Shown here piece by piece: positions 11,481 to 25,500 of a stretch of DNA of 64,000 nucleotides; within the stretch, counting starts at the first letter, position 1; the number at the start of each line of letters is the position of its first letter. Source of the stretch: Anseranas semipalmata (Eukaryota; Chordata; Aves; Anseriformes; Anseranatidae); the NCBI GenBank assembly GCA_013399115.1, contig VXAA01000619.1, positions 157,763-221,762 on the forward strand. Reading direction: 5' to 3'. The notes beneath the pieces were generated by a model. That model searched no databases. It was not told the origin of the DNA and worked only from the letters and a program-made list of their open reading frames with translations. The position numbers were made by a program, and so were the translations under genes.

Positions 11481-14400
11481 TTTGATAATTTTCTTGCTTG
11501 TAATTTCAGATGGGTAACATTTTCTCCACTTCCCCTTTTCTTTCTTATTTTCCTTCTAATATTGTTGTAAAATAATTGTTATGCTCAGATATTTCATGCC
11601 AATCATTTAAAGCTTGGATTAAAATTGACCTTTTTAGTTTTATATCAGTTAACAAAACTTTTATTTATTATTATTATTTTTTAATTTAATTGGAAGGTCA
11701 GAGAAACTACCATGAGATAAGATTTTTTGAAAAGGGCATTTTTGATGCAGTGGAGACTGTTTATGGCCTCAAGAACATGTCATTAAACCATGTCATGATT
11801 CTGATGATCTACTAGTACAATGCGCTTTCCTTGCCTTGGTGTAATTTGAATCCCAGAGCAAATGTCAGGTACCTGTTCACGTTTCTTCATATTAGTAAAA
11901 GTTTACATCCATGAAGCACGAGCTATAATTTTTAGTAATAAATGAATTCTGCTGAGTAATTTCATCCTATAAACTGATATAGTTCTAGAAAATTTAAGAA
12001 ATATGTCAATATTACTTCATCAGTAACATATAATGCCAATTTTTGTAGACACTTACAGGGAAATACTTCTGATTATGCAAGACCTTTGGTTTCAGATAAT
12101 GAAAATCAAAGTCAAAGACTTGTCTCTTACACTAAGAAGACTAACAGCAAGGCATATATACTGTATCTTAATAACTAAGCAACACATTTTGTACCAGACT
12201 TAAACATCTATTTCCTCTTGAAATAAAATAAAACTCATCAATTAGACATCCAAAAGCCTCAGCCTCACTTTTGTTATTCAGAATGTCTCTTTGTGTCTGT
12301 CTATATATCTGTTTCCTATCTTATATCTAAAGCTAATAGCCAGATGACAAATTATGGAAGTATATGACATATGAAATCTATATGAAATTTATCTATAGAA
12401 ACAAATAAAGTATACTTTCAACTGAATACCTCCTGTTTATCATTGTAGAATTGTCAGTGCTGAAAGGTGTAAAAATAAGGGAAAATCTATGGCAAAGGGA
12501 AGACTTCTGCCTTCTAGAGCTCTTCACTACAGGCCTGGAAAAAACTAAAGTAACGGACTCTCAAGGTCTGAGGTGATATTATTATAAAGAAAGCTTTTAA
12601 TTTTAAAGTTTTATGATTATCTTTGAATAAATGAATAAAGTGAATAAAATGTTTAAATACATATTTAAATAATTAAATAAATTAATTAATATCCATAACT
12701 TATCTTTTATGGTTAATCTATTTCTTTATGTGATAACACGTAATAGTTGGCATTTTATTGCTGCTTTAATACAAAACTTTTTAAAGCAACCTCAAATGCA
12801 AATGAAGAAGTAGCTGTTGTCTTCTGCCATATTTATTCTCTGCCACAAGTGTGGTAAATGTCTCCAAGTGACAGTGCTCATATCCTGAGAGCCACCTCAA
12901 AGCAAAAGGTTCAGTTAGCTCCCACGTAAGATTCTTCTCATCTAATCTCATCCACAGTGCAGGAAAAACTGCTTTGGTTACAGATTCCTTCTATCCAGAA
13001 AATAGCTAGTTCTGAATAGTAATAGAGACCTTTTCTACATCTTTTATAAGTGTTTTCTTATACTAGTCCACTAAATTTCATCAATCAAGACGTGAAGGGA
13101 CTCTCTCGGATCTATAGGGATAATTCAGCTTCCTTGACTGCCAGAGCACATTTGAAAAGACCTTGGGCAAAGAAATGAAAATACTGTGTTTCAAGCTGAT
13201 AGGACCCATAAAAGGATCTTACCTGGTGAAATTACCTTCTCAGGAAAGTGTACCTCACCAGCAAGAAAAGCATGTGAAATAAATCAGCACAATTAATATA
13301 TGGCCATAAGCAAAACCAAGCATGTTACATCTCCCAGTAACTGGAATTCACTTCAGTACTTGATGTCTGTTTTCCTTTTATCCCTATCAAAGTAGTAAAA
13401 TGTTTATACATTTTATTGATTTTTTTGTTTTTATTCCCAGGGAATACAGGGAGAACAGGACTGCATAGACAAAAAATGTATAGAACAAAGCCATGATTTC
13501 CTTCAGTCACTGCACATCCACAGGGAAGAGTAATTTGTGGAAACATGGAAATGGAGGAGTAATGGATTTCTCTGTCAAAATGATGAGTGAAAGAAAGAAG
13601 TAATTACCATTAATGCACTTCAATTATGGCTCAACGGTTTTTTAGCTGTATGTTCCCATTTAATTTTCATTTAAAACAAAACAGTTGCCAGAGACCCAGA
13701 GCTAAAAACAGAAATCCCTTTCAGCTACTGGCAAATTAGCTAGTAATGTTCTTATTATATAAGCAGAGGGAAGATTGGCTTCTTCCAGGCAAACACAGGA
13801 AGTGCTTGTTTGTTTCAGGCACTACTCCTTCTCCCCCCAAACTCACAGTTGAACTTTATTTCCAATGTTATAATCAGCTAAGCATGATAATACTTTTTTT
13901 CTGGTTCCTATTTAGCTTTCAAAGCCCTCACAGGATTTCTGTCATGGATCAGTGGCACCTTCCAGGAGGGAGTGAGGTCAGTGGACATCCTTGGTATACA
14001 GGAAGGCATGTTCTATTAGAAAAGGGAAATGTTTTCAAATCCCTCAGATCTCAAGCTACTAAAAATAAACTAATGAGCCTTAAATTAACTTTTTTTTTTT
14101 CCACAGCTTTTCCAAGCCAAAAGAAAAGTATTTATTATCTGGGAGTGACATGCAGGAAATTAGGCTTATAAATTGTGTTTAAATGATTATAGTTTCCAAC
14201 TTTCCTTAATTCTAATCTTAATATCAATCTGTTGTAGAGCGTATGTTTTAACTTCAGTGGTTTTTCTAAATTGTTTCTCATCGCACCATGTGAAATATTT
14301 ATGGTGGAGGAGCTCCAAAGGACACGTGCTGTAGGAATCACCTTGCTATCCCTATTTGACTGTCTGCCTGGAACAGCTGTGAATTGGTGTCCACATTAAG

Positions 14401-16247
14401 TGTTACCTCCCTACATACCTCCAATAATCAAAATGAACTTGATAAATTATCTGTACTTTTGAAATGCTCCAGAATGAAGTCAGAGCTGGGATATCAGCAA
14501 ACAAATTGATATCTTAATGAGTATGAAATGTTTGGTGAAACCTGTCCTTACAGTGGCATCCTTACACTGAATTTCTGTCCATGTTGCAAGCTGTGCCCTT
14601 ATGTGCTTGCAAGAGTTTCATCAACTCTATTCTACTGCCTGTTAAAGCCACAGGTGATTCAAGCTGGGCCATGTTTGACTCATACATATCAAAGAAAGAG
14701 AGTGTCTGGCAGAGTCTGGAGTAGACCAGCAAGCATTCCTCTAGACAGTGCCTTGGTCTGGGGCTTGTCTGTCCCAGCAGGTACTTTGGATGTGACCTCC
14801 TTTTTGGAGGAACAGTGAGAGAAGAGGAATTTGAGTTATGCCATGTCAGCTGACCTCAGGAACAGAGAGTGGGCCCATTTTATTTAGTACTATGAACGGT
14901 CTGAACAAAGATGTTAAAGAACATCAGGCTATTTTTTAATGGGTTCCACTATGACACGTACCATAAAACCTCTTTGGGACCCTTTCCATGTTGTGTTACT
15001 TGCAGAGAGAGTGACACTGAAGTCAGAGCTGTTGCTGGCCCAAGCACTCAGAAGTGTGAGTTTATGAACAGGCCTTATATTAATCAGATCACCACAAGCA
15101 CAAAACCCCAAATGGGCTGGCACCTACCCTTTGCATTGACTTTTTGGGCTGTTACCAGGTTGTATGTCACAAGCCAACTCTCCAGATCAAAAGGGAGTGA
15201 GAGACATAAGTCACGGGCAGAGGAGGACTCTGGAGTGATATCATTCAGTCCTGGGGAAAAGTTACAAATTAAAGCAAGTTACAGAATACAGCAGCCAGAA
15301 AACTTACTACAGCTAGCTACCAGCTACAAAACTCATTGTACATTCATGTAAGCTTCAAAAATTTAGAATTTCTGCACTTGCAGAATTGTAAGAAATTCAG
15401 ATAGACGAGTGTGAGTATGAGACCAACAAGCTGTCAGGGAGTGTTTCCAGATCTTAGTAAATCTGGACCAAATCATGGTGAATAAGAATAGTTCATGCCT
15501 TGGGCTAAGGACCCAGCCCTCTTGCAACATCTTTGCCTTTAAATTGTAGTCGCTAATGGCTGAGTCCCACAGAGTCATCACAGGGACATTTAAATGAAAT
15601 CACTGCAAAACAGTGTCTGCAGAACTCCATGTACTGGAGTCTAAAATCCTTTAAAATCCTTTTAATTGCAAATGCAGAAGAAAGTCTGTAACTTCTAAAT
15701 GTCAGAACACAGTTCTGAGCCATTTGCAATGACATGAGCTTGATAGAGTGGGTGAGATGATCCCATTGTTTCCCTGTGAAGACTTGTCTTTCTTTTTCCT
15801 GCCTCTCCACAGAAGATCTTGGCATTTCTTCCTCCACCTGCAGAGTTCCTGGAGGAAACTGTCAATATTTCATGCTAAGTTCAAACATACCATGTTTTTA
15901 TCCTAAAGTTTATTTACATTTCTTGATTACACTTGTTCTGGCTCATTTCCTTTGTTTCATTCTTGCCAGAAAATCTTGCTAGAGTGCTTGTCAGTTATTA
16001 ATAAATTGAGTCAAACAGTAGCAAGTGTGGGTCAACAATTTTGGCAAATATTAATAAATGCCATTTTCATTGTTAGGAGAATTTTTGGCCTGTTTTCAGA
16101 TCAAACACAAATTCCAGCCCTTTAACATCTGTTTTTACTATATTCAGATTGGCAAGAATACAGATAAAAGGCAAATGAGACTTAAAGATACATTTTCAAC
16201 AAAAGATGCAGATACTCCATCACTGAATGCATTTGGAGAACTTTTGC
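11481..16247. other. Unique AT-rich non-coding DNA
   Basis: No gene supported. The area near 12590-12690 is very AT-rich, with repeated TAAATAA/TTAAT words. Open frames at 13746-14171 and 14911-15351 are within the length expected by chance and have no recognisable domain. Confidence 0.55.
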
Positions 16248-16301
16248 AAAAAAAAAAAAAAAGAAAGAAAGAAAGAAAGAAACAAAAGAGGAAAGAAAGA
16301 A

Positions 16302-16345
<44 letters not shown>

Positions 16346-16357
16346 GAAAGAAAGAAA
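16248..16357 (+). repeat. A-run plus (GAAA)n purine tract
   Basis: An A14 run passes into about 100 bp of GAAA repeats with a few interruptions (AACAAAAGAGG). The all-purine strand is the + strand. Open frames across it, on either strand, are repeat artefacts (poly-K/E or poly-F/L/S). Confidence 0.95.
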
Positions 16358-19300
16358 TGAATAATTGAGTTTTGTTTGGCTGTTGAATAATTTTTCCTAA
16401 AGTCATGAATCATGAAATCAGAAAGAACCAATATCGGACATCCTTAGATTAGGTCCTATGAGAAACTAAGGAAAAAAAACAGATCAATACTTAGTCATGA
16501 AATTCTAGTGATGGGCAATCCACTGCTGCCATTAGTGAATTATTTCATTCAGTTACAACAATTACATTTATAGTTAAATAAATAAAAAATAATTTTATTT
16601 CTTTTCTGAATGTACCCTGCATTAGCTTCAAACCTTTGTGTTGTTCTTAGACGTTGTTTTATTGCCCTCATTATCAAATTGGTACTTCCCAGGACACAGA
16701 GTGTCCAGACAAGTCATCACAACCTCGGGAATTTATTTAGTTCTCTGAAGCTTTTCACAACAATACATAGCTTTCACCCTCAGCTTTTCTTTGAATTCTG
16801 CACAGGTCAACATCATCCATTTTAAACTGTAAGTTCAAGAGAACTGGAAAGGGCAGACAAGCAGATTTGCGCAGGTAACAAACAGAACCTCTTTGTTCTC
16901 CTGACTATATATCTAGGGATCTCTTTTGGCCTTTTGGCATTACTTTTTGCCTTCCTCTGTCACAGTATGAAATGATTGTCTCTGTTATGAAAATAATATT
17001 GTGAACTATAGAAACCAACCCCTTTTCTGAGACTTAAGATATATAAATATATACATATATTTTCTAAAACAATAGAGTACTAATCTCTCTTTATAGATTT
17101 TTCTAAGTATCCATCTTCCACCCCAGGAAACCTCCATGGATGTGGTAACAAGACTTTGCTGTGTAACATTTTTACTGCTGCTAGTCAAAGCTGATTATTT
17201 GCCTTCCTCTGCTGAATCACACTGATTGTAATGTAGATTTACCTCTGCTAGAGGAGGACAGCATAATTTTTCTTCTAGACTCTCTTAGTCCTCTATCTCA
17301 AAGACTCATTCATCTTGAATCTAGAATAAACCACTGTGTTCATCTAACCCAACTGATATTATATTTCTTAAAATTATTAACAAAACAAATTTGAGGCAAA
17401 CAGAATCAGATGTTGAGAAGAGGAAAAGTCTATATCTTTGTCCTTGCCTAGCATATTCAAGAGACCTAGCTTCCTGAAGGTTACAGAAATCTTCATAAAT
17501 ACCCTGGTCATGTGAGACTGTACCTCCCTTCCACTGGATGGATAAAATGTAAAGCAGCGTGTCAATATTTATGAAAATAGCTCAAAGTCAGCACCTGAAC
17601 TTCTGTAATAAAAATGCAACAAACAAAAAGTTGTTATACATAGGGAAGGTACAGTATGTCATTAGGAAATGTATGAGGTAAGTTTACATTAGGACATGTA
17701 AATGAATGGATACTGATATTGAGATAGTACGATGCAGACAAAAGGAATAAAGGCAAAGAAATAGATTTTTTTTTTCCATTGGTAATTTCACTCCTTCTTT
17801 TAGAAGCTTTTACTAAAATGGTTGTAACCTATTTCGTCTTATTACATTGTACAAAAACTCCCTTTTATTAAGTCTCCATAGCCTTCTTTTTTTCCTGGAA
17901 GACATTATTCATTAATAATAACATTGTGAACATGTTGGTTCTTAATTTATTCACTATATTCATAGAATGTTTTCTTGTCAAATTCAGAGATGTTATCCAT
18001 ACTAATAAAGAAAAATGCAAATCTCCCTTTAAATATGAAAAGTGAAGTTAGCAAGTCCAGGCTGCCCAAGATCTGCTCAAGAAAGATCTGTAGTTGTGTC
18101 TGCAGTGTAAGTTAAACATTGACATGTGGGTTTCTGGATACTGAAATCCGTCCTATAATGTTAGAGTTAGAGCAATCAGATATTTCGCCTGGACAAACTA
18201 GTCATCTCCTGAATACTTTGGGAGTTAGAATGGGCCCAAAGACCATATCCAGTGAGTATTTTGGGTATGACAACAGTATTTAAAAGGGCAAGAAGTTTTA
18301 ATCATATGGATGTAGAGCATTCTGTGTCATTTGGTCTTCGGACCAGAGAATGGTACCAGGCACATTCAATTCACTTGTCTAGATGCACTTTCAGCCCCTT
18401 TGAAGGCTGGACATTTGTATTGTTCTAGCAGATTCTGAAATTCATAGACCTACTCAAGTGAATAACTTCCTTATCAATTGCTAAATGTTTGCAATTGCCA
18501 ATGTTATGTCAGGAATGCATTTAAACATCTAAGACTGTCTGTGCTTTGGTCCCAGTGACACAGTCTAAGTGTACAGTTGAGTATCCTTTTAACAAAAAAA
18601 ACCTCTCTGATTACATTTCTAACTTTTACAGTGTCAACTATGCACTTAGAGAAAAAGACTGCTGAATTCTGTAAACTTTATTTCTGAAAAATTAGATGGG
18701 AGTGATGAACAAGCTGCTTCAGGAAGAATTCAGTGCCTTTTTGAATAATCCATTGAACCTTCAAGTGCTCTTAAGTAGCATTAGCTGACAGTTCCAACTG
18801 CACTTTCTAGACCTGAACCAGATGACTTATTAAAGTAGTATTTAGTTACAAAAATAATTCCCTGTGAATTAGGAAAACATCTAGTGTGTGTATGTAAAGA
18901 TTCCAAAGCTAACCACTGCAGCTGGTCTTTAATTTCATATATTCATAAGGTAGCATAATAGAATAGCAGCTATTTTGAGGACAGTTTAAAATATGATGCT
19001 TTTGGGGAGGAAAATAATGTCTTTTAAATATGTTAAAGGACAGGTTGTTTCCCCAGTTGCTTTGTGCAATACATGGGTTGATCTAATGAGGAATGGGGAT
19101 GTTGTAGGCAGACAATGCAACTTCTCAGGTTTCCCTGTTCAAAGGGAAAGGGAGAATGAATTTAAGAAAATGAATGAAGTCTTTTCCAGGGTGGGTGATA
19201 ACATTCTCTGTTACTGGTAATATGTCTCCTAGGGTCTCCCTAGACCCTCACACACCTGGCACTATGGATTTTAAAGTTGCTCAGGTAGTACCTCTGGAAG

Positions 19301-19539
19301 CTCTGAGTGATATAGGATCATCCTTTCTGACTACACAGAAAATGTGATGGAAATTAACATATCAGCAGGAGGCAGCATATTTTTGGGCAGGAGACATCAC
19401 ATTTCCATCCAAATCTTTATGGAAAAGAGGAAAACAATGACATCCTGTCTGGCCCCGGGACAGGAACTGGAGTTAATGTCTTCTCCCTTTCTTTGCAAAA
19501 AACCCTATATCCGTAGAGAACTTCTGCAGATGCCAGGGC
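16358..19539. other. Unique AT-rich non-coding DNA
   Basis: No gene, RNA gene or complete repeat recognised. Contains AT-alternating sequence near 17040-17065 only. Confidence 0.55.
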
Positions 19540-19556
19540 AAAAAAAAAAAAAAAAA
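19540..19556 (+). repeat. Poly-A run
   Basis: Seventeen A residues followed by GGGG. No SINE or retrocopy body can be recognised upstream, so it is treated as a simple homopolymer. Confidence 0.85.
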
Positions 19557-19810
19557 GGGGAATCAGGAATGCCATGAAACAGTCCTACTTTTTATATACG
19601 TAAGGAAAAGCCTTATGCCTATGAAGATGACAACCTTGAGATGACATTTGTCTGCTTAAATGTAGAAATGTCTACATTCACATCTGAGAAGAAAATGTAG
19701 CCTCCCTTCTTAGCTTTTGGAGAAACGCAGAAATTCATAATGAACAATATATTTTAGCAAAGACCTGTTTGATTTCTAAATGGGAAACAGGAATCATACC
19801 ACAAACATCT

Positions 19811-19833
19811 ATTTTATTTATTTATTTATTTAT
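19811..19833 (+). repeat. (TTTA)n microsatellite
   Basis: About 5.5 TTTA units in AT-rich surroundings. Confidence 0.85.
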
Positions 19834-22451
19834 AAGTGTCAAAGTACTGATCTTACAAATATAAGGATGCCTACAAACAAGTGAGATAAATTCCACCCAC
19901 TATTTGCATATGGATCACAGAATCGTGCTCAGGCCCAAAATTGTGGATTTACTTTTTTCTTTCTCCCCAGAAAAGTACTTTGGAAGCAGTGGTGGTCTGC
20001 AGTTTATGTACAACTTGGAATATTTAGAATGTAATTGGTCACATGATTTCATGCAGTTTATTCCAAGAAATGGTTCCAAACCAAAGCAAAGTTTCCTGAA
20101 CACTGGAAACAGTGAAGCTTTGTTTCTAGGTATTCTATCACATGGCTAAATGACTTTGAAAGAACAGTACTAAAGCTTCCACATGACCTTACTCCTTACA
20201 TTGGAGAAGTCAAATTAGCTTAAGGATAGGCAAGAGATGAAGGATGAAAAAGAGAAGAGGAGAAAATGTCTTCACCAACTGCAGGAAAAGATTCATTTGG
20301 TGATCTCACATTGTTATATTCCTGAGGAAAGAAATCTTGCCTGCAGAATGACAATTTTGATGTGTAATAAGGTACAGATTCCAAATGGAACTTTTATTAG
20401 TGTTAAATATTTCACCATCAGGCCAAATCCTTTCCCCTGGGGAGGAATTAATATGAAGTCTGTCCAGCTACATATTTTCATTATTTTTACAGGAACTTCA
20501 GATTTTTTAGATCTCCTCTTAGGTAATAGATTTAGTTCAAATTCACCCAAAAGTTTAAATGTTTGGGGTGATAATGAGAGATGAGGAGACAAGCAAGCTC
20601 ACATGGCCCATGGGATTATTTGGCTCTTGTTTAGAAGAGCCAAATAATAGGTAAACATGTTTCAAATTCTTGATCTGAAAGGGGGAAAATCTGTAGATTT
20701 GACTAACTTTCCCTAATTAACGTAAGAATCTCAGAAAACTAAAACAAACAAACAAAAAAGTATATCTAATTTTTTTTTAGCACTGTACAATAAATTCTTA
20801 AATTCTATATAAATTCTCGACTTTTCTATCAGAACAGCTCCATGCTCTGGACTTTGTCATTGGTTCCCTTTGCCAGGGGCAGATCAGTCCAAAATCCAGG
20901 ATCCAAATGTTCAAGATGTAAGTGCAAGTTTCTATCTACATCTATTATTCTATCAAAATTTTACAGCTATGGGACTTTTTTCATGATTAAATTAAAAACA
21001 GACTGCTCTGTTTGCCCTGTTTGTGGGCTACATGTCATTTCATAGAAGGCCTCTGCTAGCTAGGCATTGTTACTGAAGTCATCATGAACAGAGCTGAGGC
21101 ATTTCAGGCTGTTCTAGGACTGGTGATGGTGGTGGGTGTCTCTCATTTTCCTCCTTTTTCTGCTTTCCCACTTCTTCTTACAAAAACACAAGGCAAGGTA
21201 GCCAAGCAAACTGTCAAAACTGTAATGAATATTGCTTTTTTTCTAGAAATAGGTGCCCAATGAAATCTCGAATCTTTGAGTAAACCAAGGAGTTTCCCTT
21301 TAATCCTTCTTTATATTCCATACCAGAATCCTCCACCACTTCGCTGGACTGTCTACACTACTGACACTGACAGGAAGGTTAAAAAAGTCTTTCTCAATTT
21401 TCAAAACAATTCATAGAAGGATGAATACAGTAGTGAATAGGTTCAGCATATAAACATTCACTAACCTAATCATATTGCCCTATTAGAGCCTGGTAATCTT
21501 TTCTGCCTGCATTTACTTTCAGCCATGCAAATAATGATTATTAGATCCGTAGAATCTTAAAAAATCCAGTTACTATAGTACAAACATGGGAAGGAAACTT
21601 AGAACAGGTATTCTTGGAGAGGAAAAAGCATAACAAATATTTGGATAAAAGCTTACATCCACTGAAGGTATAAAAGGAACAGAATAAACTAATTCCCTGT
21701 CCTTCCAGCTGGTCAAGGGGATCTTTTTGTAGATGTCTCATTTCTCCTGTGTGATCCAGTATTCCCTTTGCTTATCCTGCTTCACCTGATCATGTGTTCC
21801 AGTGAAGTTAAATAAAGTAAGATGTTCATACTTTAGGTATTATAGTCCTCGTTTATTACAATGGCATTAGAAGTAAATAAAAATACTTTGGAATCTGATA
21901 GCAAAAAGATAATAATAACAGTGATAAAATCAAAATCTGGAGCTTTACCCCATCAAAATAAATGTCATGGAACTGCTCCAGAAGGTAACTTCTTAATGAC
22001 ACTGATCAGTGCACTGAGCTCATGCTGCACTTCTCATATACCTGCTGCTGAGCCTAACACGGTTTCATGGAATTGCCAGAAGTTTCACCTGGTTTTGTTC
22101 CCCTGTGTGTATTCCATCTAAAGCCTGAAAGACAGCTGTCTCAGGAGATGCTGTCAACACAGCTACCGCTAATACTGCTGGTGTGTCTCATCAGTCTGCA
22201 CAATTCATTTCACAGAGGTTAGACTATAGAATTGCCAGGAAGATATGGTTTGTAAGGTAACACTTTGTTTTGTGATCTTATCCAGATGGTTTCTGTAGAT
22301 TGCAATATGTGAGCTTAGAGCTGAATCAACAGGATGTCCAGCTCCCTCACCTTGTTCTCTCATTCTGTAGGATTAGGTGTTCATCCTACCAAAGAAATAA
22401 ATATGGACTAAGTACTATAAGAAAAGCAAAATGAAAAAGAGACATTTCCCA
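19834..22451. other. Unique AT-rich non-coding DNA with one inverted repeat
   Basis: No gene supported. The stretch contains the perfect inverted repeat at 20615-20648, listed separately. The open frame at 20237-20584 has no recognisable domain and is probably chance. Confidence 0.5.
20615..20648. repeat. Perfect 14-bp inverted repeat (hairpin)
   Basis: ATTATTTGGCTCTT (20615-20628), loop GTTTAG (20629-20634), then the exact reverse complement AAGAGCCAAATAAT (20635-20648). The flanks do not pair, so the structure is a compact 14-bp stem with a 6-nt loop. It is too short for a normal microRNA precursor. No role can be assigned. Confidence 0.9.
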
Positions 22452-22467
22452 GAAAAAAAAAAAAGAG

Positions 22468-22498
<31 letters not shown>

Positions 22499-22500
22499 AA
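22452..22500 (+). repeat. A-run plus (GAAA)n purine tract
   Basis: A12 leading into GAGAGAAA and about nine GAAA units. It has the same purine-on-plus arrangement as the tract at 16.25 kb. Confidence 0.95.
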
Positions 22501-25500
22501 TCACATAACACTTGCACAGTTAGAAAATGCTTGAGTGGATTTGGACCGTGTGTGGCAGCAGAAAAGACTGGAATGAAATTAAGTATTATAACAGTCTCAT
22601 TTTCTTCTGTTTAAATCTCTACATGAGTGCTTTAAGGTCATCATTTTCATGCTGGTTAAATTAGGCACCTATAAAGTGTCATTAACAGAAATATTACCTT
22701 TAATTTAGCATGGAATAAAGTGATTTGTTATAATGTGTGAAAAGCTAGCACTTTATTAATTGCCATCCCAATGTAAAGTATAAAAGAATGGGACTCCTGA
22801 GCTCTAAATGAGTGTCTAGTTCCTTTTCCAGGAGGCATTAACTCCTTTTTAGTAATGATCATATTTAATATTCTGCCATTTATCTGCTAACTGGAGTCAG
22901 GAGTATCATTCCTGGTTATCTCTGATGTGCCAGCTAGGCACATTTAGGCACAATCTAAGTCAGTGTTTACAAACTTAGAAACAGTAAAACAGACTCATTT
23001 TTAAATACATGCCTTCGTTAGTGGTTTCCAAAGATAAATACTGCTCCACCATTCTGAAAGGCTTGGCTCAGATGAAGATAGATAAAGCATAGACATAAAA
23101 ACGCATGATTCTGCTGTACACAGATCCAAGATTTATTTTTTGTTAGGTTTTTCTTCCTCTCTGCTTAAGAAATTTGTGTTATACTTTGCATGTTTCCTCC
23201 TCCAAAAATGCTTCAGAACTTCCTTCTTCAAAACAAAACAAACAATGTCAACCCACAGCCCAGCATGTGAGCAGCCCAACAATAATAAGCTAATGTGTGC
23301 ATGTAATGGAGCAAAACTGCTGATAAGAAAAATATTTTCAGTGACTGGTCTGAAATTAACAACTCAATCCTCTTCCCATTGAAGTTGGTATTGACACACC
23401 CATTACGAAAAAGAAGACTGAGTGGTGGTTTGATAACAATGGAGACACAAAAAAGCTAAGCTTAAAGTGCTCTTTGTTTCTAAGGGAGAAACCACAATAG
23501 CTTTCCTGGAAGTTAACAGCTGGAAGCTGATTTTTTGCAAATTCAAATGAAGAGCACTTTCCTAGCAGTGAGGACGGTTAGAAGTGGGGACAAACTTCCA
23601 GGCGAAGAATTGCATTCTCTAACTTTTGAAGACTTTAGCTTGAGCTCAGATAGTCTTCTTAATGCTGTGCTTTAACCAGGACAGGTAACTTGCAGCCAAA
23701 CTTGTGATTAAAGGGGTCTTAAACTGAGGTATTTTGGTGTTTAGGGGGAGCATGAAGTATAAGGTCTGTGGACTCTCATAGTTCAGGCAGGGTTCTTTTT
23801 GATTGCAACATCTGTGGAAAGAAGTAAATGGTCCATCCTGCCTTCTGTTCCTCAGTGCTAGGATCTGTTTTATGCAAGAGATTAAACTAGGAGAGGTAAA
23901 TGTCCCTTCTGGTATTCATGCATATTATTCAGTAAAGGGGAGATAAGGATTGTCTATGCTAATTACAACAGTGATGCTTACTCTAGTATTATTCTATGCC
24001 CTTTTAACCACATTCCATGCCTTCTATATGTCTATCACACTTCTAACACGATTGGGCACATGGTACAACATTGTCCTTGTTGGCCCACCAATTGTGTGGC
24101 ACAGCTCTCCATTAAGGAGACATGCTGTTAAGCCATTCAGTGACTTGCTATGTAGCTGGTAACTGAGTCATCCGGAAATCAGTGAGGTTCACCCAGAGGG
24201 CAATGCATCCCCTATAAACTGCATACCTCTCTTAAGATGGGCTGCATCACTTTGAAAGTGGATAGGAGGAGGTTTAACAACTAACCATGAAAAGCTGCCT
24301 AAATTTCATATTGCTAATGACAGGTGAGACAAATCTTGCAGTGGGAATAATGGTTCTCAGTGCAGATAACCAAATGTTGGTAGTCTGTCCAAAGCCTTAA
24401 TAAGAACATAAATCCTTAGTAAGTAATTTGGGATCTAAGGTTCTAGGCTGTATTTAAACAAATACTATATATATTCTAGCTGAAGTAATGAGAACTATAT
24501 GTTTGAGGAAGCAAGCAACACTTTTTTTTCCTTAAACTAGCAGTAGCCCACCCCAAATGTCTCAGAAGAATAAAAGAAATACAATTAAGTAATTATACGA
24601 TACATTATCACTAGCAAAATGTTCCTTCTTGAGTCTGTTAACAATTGGTTTAAGCCAGAAGCACAATATTGCTTTATCTTCATTATTATCTTAAACTGCA
24701 TATTAAAATACAAATAATACTATGGATAATAAAATTATCAAATTTTTTCTTAAAATCAGCAGTAGTATTTGATTTGATGATCTCCTAGGGCAAACAACAC
24801 ACTACTTGGCTAAATGTTCCATGAAAAGATATTGTTTCCATTCTTTTTTATGCTCTTCAACATTTTTTCAAATGTCATTACTCAGGTTATGTTTTCAAGT
24901 TTTTACACATTAAAAAGTCTAACTGCTTTTCAGAGCTTTTATTATCACATAAATCTCTTTCATACAGTCCCAGTAATATAAACCCTACCATTGTCACTTA
25001 TTTCTTGAATGCTATCACACTTCCGGCTCCTTCTTGACCTTCTCATAATCTTTATAGTCTATGACTTTTTCCTTTCTAACAAGGAAAGTATTTGGAAGTA
25101 TTTAAAACCATTTCAGAAGTCCCACTTCTACTTTCTGTGTTGTGCCACTCTATATTTTGAAACAGACATTTTAGTGATGCTTCTGAATCTTCTGATATAC
25201 TTCTGATATACATACTGCTGAATCTACAACCTAACTCAAAAACCAAGAAGCTTTTAAAAGCTTGTCAGAGTACAGAAAATCATGTTGTTTTAGTTGTTAT
25301 AGTTATTTCAGACTGCAACAGATAAATCTTTAACGAGAGCTTACTAATTATTTCTTGGTTGTTACATCAATTATTTTTGTCTGTAAGATCTGTAAGGTGT
25401 TCTATTTATTTCAATATTGTGTGCTAGCAAACAGCTAAACTTTTCAGTTTCCTAACCAAAAGAAATAGCTCACAATTGCAAAGCTAGTTTTTGCCAACAT

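Noticed and set aside
14911..15351. 146-codon + strand ORF
   Set aside because: Its length is within chance expectation for six frames of 64 kb, it has no recognisable domain, and its codon texture is ordinary.
16058..16431. Poly-K/E and poly-F/L/S open frames
   Set aside because: They are translations of the GAAA microsatellite.
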